In this document: positions 54,641 to 64,000 of the stretch, one piece after another
Position numbering within the stretch: the first letter of the stretch is position 1
Layout: each line of letters begins with the position of its first letter
NCBI RefSeq assembly: GCF_026230105.1
Contig: NC_079483.1
Coordinates: 7,867,312-7,931,311, forward strand
DNA: 64,000 bases
Origin: Diorhabda sublineata
Taxonomy: Eukaryota > Arthropoda > Insecta > Coleoptera > Chrysomelidae
Direction: 5' to 3'
Made by a program: the position numbers and the translations under genes
The notes under the pieces: generated by a model
The model's input: the letters and a program-made list of their open reading frames with translations, nothing else
Databases searched by the model: none
Told to the model about the DNA's origin: nothing

Positions 54641-55703
54641 ACTTTAATCCCGGTGACGTTATTTGACGATATTAATTCGACATTTAAGAATTAAAATTCA
54701 AGCGTAAATCGAAATTTTGATTCCGTTGCCTGGTCCATAATTCAACCCAAACAATTTATATAAGAATAAGTGGGAAAATCTGTTAACATTAGTGAAGTGA
54801 CAACAATAGATCTAGCTGAAAATGAAATAACCGCCCAGAGTTTAAATAATTCCAATATCTATTTCGGTCACTTACATACTATTTATACAGAGTATAAAAT
54901 CATGAAAAATAAGTAACGAGAAAAAAAAAATACAACGGCCTCGTTTCGTTTTTGTAATATTAGAAATAATACACGTAAAAACATATGCAATATGGGAAGC
55001 TTCATTAGAAAACTTGACAGACCATAAAAAAGAAGAAGATAATGACATAGTTTTATTCATTATTATTTATTGATGATTACGAAATGATAATACAATAGAG
55101 CTATCAACCATAGATAACCTAAAAAACATCGTCGTTAAACCTGATATAGAAAGATAGATATGTACCGGGTATACAACGAAAGTGACCCCGAGAAACACGT
55201 GGAAATAATTTTCATAATAGGTCCATCATTAGAATAATCGAATTCTTCAACAAATTCTGTGCATTTTTTATATCATTATATAGTCTATCTCTTGAAATAA
55301 CAGGTGGGGGAGAGTGGAAACTTTGTTATGTATAAATGCTTGTAAGTCCGGTTCTGCTTGGCCGATTTTTATAAACTAGGTGTTATTTAAGAGAGCTTCT
55401 CTCCAACAATACAAAATACGTAAATTTTAAGCAATTTAATTAGCAACGTAAATGCTAGAGGGCGTTGTTTCATATATTTTCGATTTCGTGATTTTTTTAA
55501 ATTAAATTTAAATAGAAACATACGAATTTAAGTATATGTTATGAAAGTAAACTGATTTAATATTAATATATCGAAAACCGCTTATCGATATCTTTTTTCT
55601 GTTCCGAGATATCTTAAGAAATTTTGAGTAATCTCATTCGAATTATGGCGCATGCGCTTCACGATGTGGTATATATTTTAGGTGGTATGTCGGATGGCCC
55701 TGA

Positions 55704-58700
55704 ATGATCCAAAGCGGTGCCGTCGGAGGCGTAGGCGGCGCAACTCCACCTACTTTGGGGGCGGAGCTTCGAGCAGCTGCCGCTCTCGGTGATGTTGCGG
55801 CATGTAGACGATATTTGGGGGCAGCGCGTTTGGTACGATTTTCGCGCGATGAACACGGTCGTACCGCTCTTCATTTGGCAGCGGCGAACGGCCATCGCGA
55901 AGTGGTACGGTTATTGGTATCGGTGGCCGCCCCCAGGGAAGTCGACGGACTTGACGGCGCAGGGTGTACGGCGTTGCAAAGGGCAGCTGCGAGTGGACAC
56001 GAGGAGGTGATAAGGTTGGTGTTGGCCAGGGGGGCGGAAGTTAATGGACAGGACAGTGTGGTAAGTCGAAAGATTTTTTCGTTCCGCGCTGTATATTGGC
56101 AAAAACGTCCCATATTTTTATAATTTTTAACATTGGTTTAGTTGATGATGTTAATTTCGTAAACTGTGCCGTATTTTCAAAAATTTATGATCAAATTTTA
56201 ATTATAGTTGAAAAACTGTGTCTAACGATCGAAAATGCCATAAATTAAAATTAACTGCGGTAGAAAAATTCATTAAACATCATTTTCTTCTTTCCAATTG
56301 TAATATCGTTTCTTTCTAATTATCCAGTGTTGCCACACTTATTTGTCGACATTTAATCATCGACTGCGTATTGTATTTCGTTCTATATAACTGAAAAATT
56401 ATAAAAAAACCCAAATCAGTTGATTATATAATTAAATTATTAACTAAAAATACAATTTTGTCTTTAAACCCTACAACCATAAACAACCATAAAATTCTTC
56501 AAATTAAAAAAATCTTCATATCAAAGAACATCCTCGAACTCTGGCAACCATGTATCGACCATGTCTTTCTTCTTTTTTGTGACTTATGCTAGACAAGACC
56601 TTAAATGGCAACGGTCAGAATTTTACAACGAACTATGCTTGTTGTTGCCGGATCGGTTCTATTTTCTGCGTTTAGGTATTGAAAAAAAAATTTAGTATTT
56701 TCACGTATCATTGTAACGATCATGGTACTTAATTTTATTTTTACTAAGTTATGATATTAAGGATATTATAGTATTTACCCCACAGTCGTACAAATAAAAT
56801 TATTCGACATTGGGCATTAAGAATATTAATAAAAAATAATCATCAATTTACCGGTAAAGAGGAAGATCTGACAACAATGTAAATGCAATCAACATGTATT
56901 GAAAAATTGATAAAACAAAAGTTTATAATTTAGCAACAATATGAATGTCACTAAAAGATCGGCAATATTATAAAAATTTTTGCAAAATAATTAACTTACC
57001 TTTAAAATGAGAGATGTGGCAACACTGTAATATTCGAGCCGTTTTGTACAATCATAAAAAAATAGATGTTTTATTCCATAAATCATTTTCTTGGTAATAT
57101 ATTTTTGGAATTATCAATTGGCAACGTCGCAGGATATACTGTTATTTGTTTTATCTTTCGTGACCGTGATTTTTAAAGGTTTGAATTAATCTTCTAAAAT
57201 TCTATTTAAAATAATAACTTTCATCGTACAATATTATTATTTTTTCCACCCTGTACGTTATAATGACATTATTATTCAAATTTACCTTGATATTCAATTT
57301 CTGTTTTAAAAATCTCCTTTTTATTGACTTGCTATTTTAAATTTAGAATACGGAGGAAATCGTAAATCCATTCATATCATAAAAAAAATTCGAATGTAAA
57401 AGATGACGAATTTTTACATCAAAAAGCCGTTAAACTAAATTTAAGACCGTTAATTATAGTGATTTCGAGTCGTTAAAATGTTTAAATATAATTAGAAATG
57501 GTATATTTTTTCAGTACGAAAATTGTACACTAATCGTAGATTGTTGTAAGATAAAAAAGAATGAAAATAAACAGAATAAAATGAAAAAAAAATTACAATA
57601 AAACAAAAGAATGAATGAAATTTTGATGACTTTGCATTTAATCAATATGTCGCAACGTAGAAAGTCATTTGTTTGTAGAATCGAAACCAGTGGCGTCGTA
57701 ATGACTCAACAAATATGGCTGACGAATTAGTACAGGGTCGGCTTCCTTAAACATCGCGAATAATTATTAAATAATTTTAAAAATAATCATTTTAATTATA
57801 AATAATAATATTTGAAATAAAATATATTGTGTTTATATCGGAAATTATTCGTTGTCCAATGTTATAGAAACAGGGTCGTACTCATATACTATCGATAATA
57901 ATCTATATAATTGCATTTTTTCGAATATTCCACGCGTCACTGAAGCCGAAACGGAAATTCTGTAATACCTTTGGCATTAATAAGATCGTTTTAAAATAGT
58001 GTCGTGTCCTGGTCTTTTCGCTAACATTCAAAAAACAACAAAAATAGATGTAAGTGCACAATAGCCAAATCTGTCTAGTTTACGTATTGTTTTAAACGTG
58101 AATAAAACGGTTTTTTAATTTCATTTGTTTGTGTTTTGAGGATTTATTGAATATACTATAAAATTTGACGTGATTTTCATCAATATACAGGGTATCTCGC
58201 AGAAGAACCGATACAGAGAAGAGGCGTATATGGAAGCCTAAAATATGACAATTAGGAGCAACAGTTTCGAATTAAAAAGTTGTGAAGTAATGAATTTTTT
58301 CGAAATTTTGAGCCTCACAACTCCTCAGGGTTGCAAGATGGTAAATTGGCCCCAATTGTCATATTTTGGACTTCCCTGAAATCATCAACTCTGTATTGGT
58401 TTTTATGCGGGCCACACTGTATATATGTAATAAATCTTAAACAAAACATTGATAAAATTAATATTTTCATGGCAACTATATCAAAGAATATAATTTTTTG
58501 GCACAAATATCAAACACCGCATAATAATTTTAAAAAAATGACGACAATGAAAACCATCATTACTTTGAAACAGTAACGTACTTAAAAATTTGAAATTCAA
58601 ATATAATATGTGGAAAAGCCAGCCCTGTACACAATATACATCTATCGCTTTCATCCTTTATTTTCAATCAATGTATCTAAACAGTTCTTTGTAATTTCTT

Positions 58701-59842
58701 ATTTTGTATATTATTTAATAGATGGCGCAACAATATATTTAATTCATTAATTGACATAATTTAAACAATTATTTGAAAAATATGATTTTTTGACACAAAT
58801 TTCAAACATTGCATTAATGATAATATAAAAAAAATTACAATGAAAATCTGTACAAACTACAAGCCTTTCCTTTCAATCAAGTTACCCTCGACCAGTTCTC
58901 TGTAATTTCGTGTTTTATATATGTTTTAACAGATGGCGTTTTCGATTATTCCACATGTTTACTGTCTACCGACTAGTTCCCTGTAATTTCTCACTTAATA
59001 TACTCCTCAACAGATGACAGTGTAATTTAAAATATGGACAATTATGTATTTGAAAACTCGATTATTTTGTATTATTTGTTGAAGCACGGCAATACTGCAC
59101 TTCACGAAGCTGCCTGGAAAGGTTATAGTAGAACGGTGCGTTTATTAGCTTCCGCCGGCGCTGATCTAAATCGTTCGAACGCCGGTGGATTTACGGCGTT
59201 ACATCTTAGTTGCCAAAACGGACATAACCAATCTTGTAGGGAACTACTTTTAGCCGGATGCGATCCTGATATCCAAAACAACTACGGGGATACAGCTTTA
59301 CATACCGCGGCAAGGTGGGTTTGTTTTTTTATACTCCCCTGTCACTAAATGTCAATCACACTCACAATAGATTTATAATGACGTAACCAATCGAGATCTA
59401 TGGTTTACAAGCAAATAGTTGAATTAAATAACGACAACAGTGTTGCCAATTGCTGAAATATAAAAATACTTATATATAGAACGTATTTTGTATGCGGATT
59501 TTAGGTACGGGCATGCGGGCGTCACTAGAATTTTGATTTCTGCTCAGTGCAGGATATCGAAACAGAATAAAAATGGCGACACCGCATTACATATATCCTC
59601 TGCTATGGGTCGTAGAAAATTGACGAGGATTTTATTGGAGGCCGGTTGTGAAAAGAACGTTCGCAATAAACAGGGAGAAACTTCGAGGGATATAGCTTTG
59701 AGGAAAGATCTTTTCGAGATTTTAGATATTTTAGACGACAGCGGCGTCGGTAGGGAGAGCAGAAAATCGAAAAAGGGCAGCGGCGGAGCGAAAAAACGAT
59801 CTAAAAGTAAAGTCAAGTTTGAAGATGCCGTAGATAGTAAAG
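55704..59842 (+). CDS. dgo: Diego/ANKRD6 (Diversin)-like ankyrin-repeat protein, 5' part (3 coding exons, incomplete)
   Basis: Exons 55704-56060, 59085-59314 and 59505-59842 join in phase (925 nt, 308 aa plus one base), ending at a donor (AAAG|GTTAGT), so the gene continues further 3'. The start ATG is preceded directly by an in-frame TGA and lies 22 bases after a splice acceptor. About seven ankyrin repeats are visible: GRTALHLAAANGHREVVRLL, AGCTALQRAAASGHEEVIRL, GNTALHEAAWKGYSRTVRLL, GGFTALHLSCQNGHNQSCRE, YGDTALHTAARYGHAGVTRI, NGDTALHISSAMGRRKLTRI and QGETSRDIALRKD. A Lys/Ser/Arg-rich linker follows. Repeat order and wording match Diversin (ALHEASWHG; ALHLACQNSHSQS), the core planar-polarity/Wnt scaffold that binds Dishevelled. 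The first exon is very GC-rich (Gly/Ala stretch) compared with its surroundings. No further exon was recognised downstream in the window. Confidence 0.88.
56061..59084. other. Intron of the diego-like gene
   Basis: 3 kb, AT-rich. It contains single units of the TGGCAACAATGTAAA repeat (56860-57030), the hairpin element at 58184-58424, and two or three copies of a short block TCTGTAATTTC...ACAGATGGCG (58690-58730, 58900-58935, 58985-59015). No ORF is convincing. Confidence 0.5.
58184..58424. mobile_element. Hairpin MITE-like element, copy 2 (better preserved)
   Basis: The left end TATACAGGGTATCTCGCAGA, AGAACCGATACAGAG, then CCTAAAATATGACAATTAGG. The right end, read on the opposite strand, is TATACAGTGTGGCCCGCATA, AAAACCAATACAGAG, then CCAAAATATGACAATTGGGG. 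The terminal inverted repeats thus cover most of the 241 bp element, leaving a short loop. No coding capacity. The ends match TATACAGGGT motifs scattered through the window. No clear target-site duplication was established. Confidence 0.75.
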
Positions 59843-59856
59843 GTTAGTTAATTTTT

Positions 59857-59892
<36 letters not shown>

Positions 59893-60640
59893 CAATTAAA
59901 CAATGTAATATTTAAAAAAAAATCGTAAAAATATTATTTTCTATATAAACATCGATTTCTATTAAATCGATATTTATAACTGAATTTTATTACGAAATAT
60001 ACGGCAACAACGCGATGTTTGAATGACTAATACAATTCCCATAGAATCAGTTAACTTATATAGTACATACTTTAACCGCCAGAGGACGCTGACCGTATTA
60101 ATAAAGTTACAAACTGAAGTTGGTAGCAGTCGTAAGATTATATACTGGATAGATCTGCCACTCTGTATAAAAATTTGACGACAGAGTTCGATCCTAACGA
60201 CATCTCTCGAACTGGCTTCGTACCAAGAAAAAAGATTTCTATAATCAAATATTTGATCTAAGGTTCATATCCATGCTAATTTCGCGGGAAATTTAAAAAT
60301 AACTCGTGTAATTTTAATTGCTCGAAGGTAGTTGTCGCATCAAATTGTGAATGAAACAAAAGTATTATGCAAAAACTTTCATTTTACTAACATTTCAAAT
60401 TCAAATATTGTTATTTACAAGAAAATGTAAATACCTGAAATTAAAATGCTGTTTAAACGAAGTATTTTGTAAAATATTTTGGTTTCATTTACAATTTTTG
60501 TGACAACCAGTTCCGACCATCTAAATTTCACAATTAAATGGTTTATATAAGATATGGGTAGATGGAATATTGAAACACAGGATGATTATTATAATTTTTA
60601 TTTTGTTTTTGACATTTTATAACAATATATCCACAACAAA
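59843..60640. other. Intron sequence after the last diego exon seen
   Basis: Contains a (TA)n tract at 59862-59887 and one copy of a dispersed repeat, ACTTTAACCGCCAGAGGACG...ACTGAAGTTGGTAGCAGTCG (60068-60132), also present at 62200-63060. No exon could be assigned with confidence, although the last exons of the minus-strand THAP gene may extend here. Confidence 0.4.
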
Positions 60641-60947
60641 ATTTTTTTTTACTCACCTCTCACAGTCGAGTGCCCTTCAAGTTTATCTGTTTCCATATAT
60701 TAGTCGATATTGATGGTTCATACAGGATACTCGAGGAGCTACCTACAAATTATATAAATTCACGACTTCAGGTTCAATTCAGAATTATTATATGGACAGT
60801 GTCAATAGTTGTGACTATTACAATTATATATAAAAATATTGCCGTTTTGTTTTGAATTCGTACTTACAAGGTTCTTCGACAAGGGTTCGAAATAATCGCT
60901 TCCCTGTGTACACCTTAACAGGTTTTTTTGTTCCCTCTATTGGGTTG

Positions 60948-61932
60948 TTACCAGTAAAGGTGCTGAAAACTAGTCCTTGCAATTGATTCTAAAAAATGTC
61001 TCAATTAATCTCAACGGAAAACTGAGGAAATCAGTAAGCAAAAATAAACAATTGGACAACTACATTATAGAAAATATACAATGACATTTATCTATCACCT
61101 AAATTATTACTGAATAATCCTTTTGGTTATTAATATGAAATAAAAATATAAAGCCTATTCCCCAGATGTTAAACACATCAATCCATTTCTCTTTGTTTTC
61201 AAATAACTACGTGATTATAACTGCCATAAATGGTTGAGCCTATACCCAAAGTGTACAATGATTCAAACAATTTATTACCTTGATTACATGACAAGATGAA
61301 TTAACAGGCAGATTTTTGTGGAAATAATATACTACAATTCATACCTACCTATCAGTCTTTTCGGAGTTGAAAATGAAGACGGTTGCTCCTGTACCCAAAA
61401 AATATAATTTCCCCTTTTTCGTAACCTACAAAGAAAAATAGCAATTTTTCCCTCTGCATAACGTTTCGCTATGATTCATAAGAGGTTTATTGTCACAGTA
61501 AATATGAGTACTTACCAGGTAAATGTAGAGTTGGCAGTGAAACTTTTTTTTAACCTGGCATTGGGGTTTCTACAAATTGGTTCAAAATGAATATCACATA
61601 TTCTATGTGATGATAATACTGTATCTGCTATTATTAACTTGGGGTTATTCATTCTTTGCAACCAAATTCTGCAAACGTGTTCATTTGTAGGAATGGAATG
61701 TCTATAAAAAAGTAAAATAAGGATAAAATAATTAAACATATTTAACCATTCAACAAAATGATTTCCTAAATACAAATTAATGAAGTTAATAAGAAAAGAC
61801 TTATTCTCGTATAGATATGAACTTGATTTCAATTCAAATTTTTATGTTGATAAATAGTAAATATTACTCTCACCTTATCGCTTGCTTATTCGTGCATCCT
61901 GGTACACAGTAGGCCTTTACTCGTTTACTCAT
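60948..61932 (-). CDS. THAP-domain zinc-finger protein, 5' exons clear, 3' end uncertain
   Basis: Exon 1, 61932-61874 (MSKRVKAYCVPGCTNKQAI), exon 2, 61701-61516, and exon 3, 61425-61349 join in phase. The C-VPG-C pair, IWLQRM (the conserved Trp) and CDIHF (CxxH) make a C2CH THAP DNA-binding domain in residues ~7-75; the terminal AVPxxF-type box is the variant ANSTFTW. Exon 3 adds LRKRGNYIFWVQEQPSSFST. Beyond that two readings are possible. An acceptor at 60990-60989 gives a short ending with stop at 60950-60948 (about 121 aa in all). An acceptor at 60977-60976 opens a longer frame (GLVFSTFTGNNPIEGTKKPV onward) to a donor near 60867, with more exons required. THAP domains occur in transcription factors and in P-element-type transposases; no transposase domain is visible here. 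The gene is antisense to, and probably nested in, the diego-like gene. Confidence 0.7.
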
Positions 61933-64000
61933 ATTGAGTACGTAAACACGACAGCACAATTCGCAACAAATAATAACTTTTAAATGCACACAAATGCGAA
62001 TACCTAATAAACAAACAATATCAAACACCTTTGCTACATGGACGTTGTTCATTCAATAACATTGGTTGTTTCTCGATGTATGATTGCAACTTAGTTTCAG
62101 TATCCAGATTGACAAACATTCAAAAATAAAACACCAAAAAGTAAGCTGTTTTAGATGTAAACCGGCAACATAGATGGCGTTAAAAATCGTCCTGAACTTC
62201 TCCTATTCCAGTGCACAGGCCCTGGTAGCAGTCGCCGACAAACAGTCGGTCGGATCGTATTGGAGCGGGATTAAACATCAACTCTCATAATCTATTCAAC
62301 ATTGTTGCCAAATTGATTCTGATGACGGTAGATTTTTTTCATATGTTAATTGTCTGATGTATGGAGTTATTTCGTAATTCGTGTTGTTTATTTTCAACAG
62401 TACCATGGAAAAAAGTTTTTCAAAACGATTTTTTCTATAAAAATTTAGATTTCCATTATTTTGATACTTATACTATGTTTTCATTAAGAAATATGCGGCA
62501 ACAACACGCTAGGGAGCTGTATCGATATTAATGTAGTTACTAACTGAAGTTTGCAGCAGTCGCCGACGAACAGTCTGTCGGATCGATTTTCATAATAGTT
62601 ATACTTCGTGTCATGATTTTTTCACAAAAAAGCGGCGACAGCGTGATATCTGAACTAAAGTGATGATGTCAAACGATACGAATTTCATAAATACTCATTT
62701 TAAATCAATTTTTGTATTATATGGTACATAATTTAACCGCTAGAGAGCGGTATTAAATGATATTTAAAAATCAATGGTCATAATTTGTTTAACAAGGTTA
62801 CCGAATTGACTCTAAAGTATTACACATGGTGATTATCGGACAAACTTGAAGTAATTTTTCCAAAATAATTTGTGTTCCTCATTTTCAAACTTCCTACCTT
62901 AAAGAAATGGTTTTTCAAAACACGAATACCAATCAATCAATACCAATAATTATTTCAAAGTAACCTTGAATTCCGTAGTATATACTATAACCACTAGAGT
63001 GCGGTGGTAATATTAACATAGTTACCAACCGAAATGGGTAGCAGTAAACTAATTAAAAGTTTCTTATCGATGGTCATAATTTAACGCTGTAGCCAAATTA
63101 CAATGACGAACTTAAAACTTCGATAATAAAAACATGTGATTTGTTTTGTTGATTTCTAACCATACCATGAGGGTAAAAAGAATTATAAATTATTAATTTC
63201 CCTAACTTGAGTTAAAAATTATTTTAAATGTTTATGTTTTCAAAGATAGATGAAAATTTTGCCGTCTCGACTACTATCTTTCAAAAATTATTGAAAAAAA
63301 AACTAATTTTGTAACCTAAAATCAAGACTATTTGAAAACATAAATATATAAAAAAGGTTAGATTAGGATAGTTTAGGAATTGAAGAAAAACTATTTTAAA
63401 TATGTATTTCTCCAGTCGTAACGTTATCTAATCCAACAAAACTTCACGATAAACGTTAATTATATATATTACTAATAGAAATTTAAAATTGGCAACGTTG
63501 CGCTACTTTCTAGCTGATATATATTTCGTGACCGTGTTTATTTAACGATTTGTAGCTGGATTATACACCGAAATAGGCCAATTCAATACAGGTTAATGTC
63601 AAAATAAGATTTCGAATGAACTTTTCAATGGGGTATTTATGAAGTTATTTCCATATTTCATACGAAGTTATTTACAAATTTCAAATATAAATAAAAGTTT
63701 TATTTAAAATAAGTATTTTAAACATAAATAAACGTTTCAAAAGTCAAATTACACGATTATAAATAGACATTGACGTTTGTTTACTTTATAATAACTTTTT
63801 AAGGTTATGTTTCGAAATAGGTCACATAGGTCGCTCTCTGATGGTCAAAATGGGTATTATAAATCCCAGGATAAGGTAAAATTTAACTTCTTAGATGATA
63901 TTTATAAATTTTTATTTTGTAAATAAAATTTTTGAGATTTCTAAAGTTGTAAAAAAATTTTCGATTGTCCCATCTCTATTAACGATCTCTCTGGTAATAT
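61933..64000. repeat. AT-rich region with a dispersed GGTAGCAGTCGCCGAC-type repeat
   Basis: Diverged copies of one repeat at about 62210-62265, 62500-62590, 62720-62760 and 62980-63060 share (A)CCGCTAGAG(A)GCGGT, AGTTACTAACTGAAGTTTGC, AGCAGTCGCCGACGAACAGT and CGGTCGGATCG. Another copy is at 60068-60132. Between them lie GGCAACAACACGCTAG-like pieces. No gene is recognised in 61933-64000. It would be intron of the diego-like gene if that gene runs off the window. Confidence 0.55.

Larger units (their letters stand above)
50514..55681. other. Long interval before the diego coding exons, presumed 5' intron
   Basis: Apart from the MITE-like copy at 52327-52716 and a degenerate repeat at 53860-54640, it is AT-rich with no recognised gene. 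The 106-codon plus frame at 53467-53787 has an ATG but no recognisable family or codon signal. CCAGTGGCG(T/G) fragments near 50802, 51672 and 52045 look like pieces of a dispersed repeat. Confidence 0.4.

Noticed and set aside
55659..55895. Alternative frames (for example ATG at 55692, MALNDPKRCR) over the first diego exon
   Set aside because: Only the frame from 55704 encodes ankyrin repeats that continue in phase into 59085; the others hit stops or lack homology.

Overview
The window is AT-rich animal nuclear DNA. Spliceosomal introns (GT...AG), a replication-independent histone H3.3 gene, unkempt, a diego/ANKRD6 homologue and an NMDMC-type folate enzyme point to an insect. A beetle is my guess, but nothing in the sequence settles the order. 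Coding exons are short and richer in G+C. Introns and intergenic DNA are long, AT-rich and packed with tandem and dispersed repeats. All exon joins below were read by hand from splice sites and reading phase, without transcript data.

Layout: (1) 1-1740, a degenerate ~86-90 bp repeat, then ASCC1 on the minus strand (1765-2850), with a ~204-214 bp repeat upstream. (2) 4967-7313, plus-strand bifunctional methylenetetrahydrofolate dehydrogenase/cyclohydrolase in six exons. (3) 7314-11646, intergenic, including an array built on an AGTAGTTCAAATGAAC core. (4) 11647-31182, one large minus-strand gene with 15 coding exons that join in phase to 1341 codons. It encodes a multi-pass membrane protein I could not name. 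Its introns carry at least five repeat systems, including a ~3.8 kb satellite (161 bp unit), a ~1.7 kb satellite (154 bp unit), a TTTGCACAAAAA-rich sequence and a long inverted repeat. (5) 32585-40243, plus-strand unkempt in 11 coding exons (744 aa), with a ~170 bp and a ~121 bp tandem array in two introns. (6) 43466-44456, a two-exon SKICH/coiled-coil protein of the CALCOCO/TAX1BP1 type. (7) 46441-48309, minus-strand histone H3.3 in two exons, with an unexplained 132-codon ORF and a ~200 bp duplication in its intron. (8) 48310-55681, a long non-coding interval, possibly holding a 5' untranslated exon of the next gene. (9) 55704-59842, the first three coding exons of a plus-strand diego/ANKRD6-like ankyrin protein. 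The transcript must continue beyond 59842. (10) About 60950-61932, a minus-strand THAP-domain gene, nested in a diego intron if diego continues past the window.

The genes are unrelated neighbours and do not form a pathway: RNA/DNA damage signalling (ASCC1), mitochondrial one-carbon metabolism, translational control (unkempt), selective autophagy (SKICH protein), chromatin (H3.3) and planar polarity/Wnt signalling (diego). The striking feature is the non-coding DNA: several introns have been colonised by their own tandem repeat, many with units of 150-171 bp, and short shared cores (TTTGCACAAAAA, AGTAGTTCAAATGAAC, TATACAGGGTG) recur across separate arrays. I see no prokaryotic-type defence system, CRISPR array, rRNA or tRNA.
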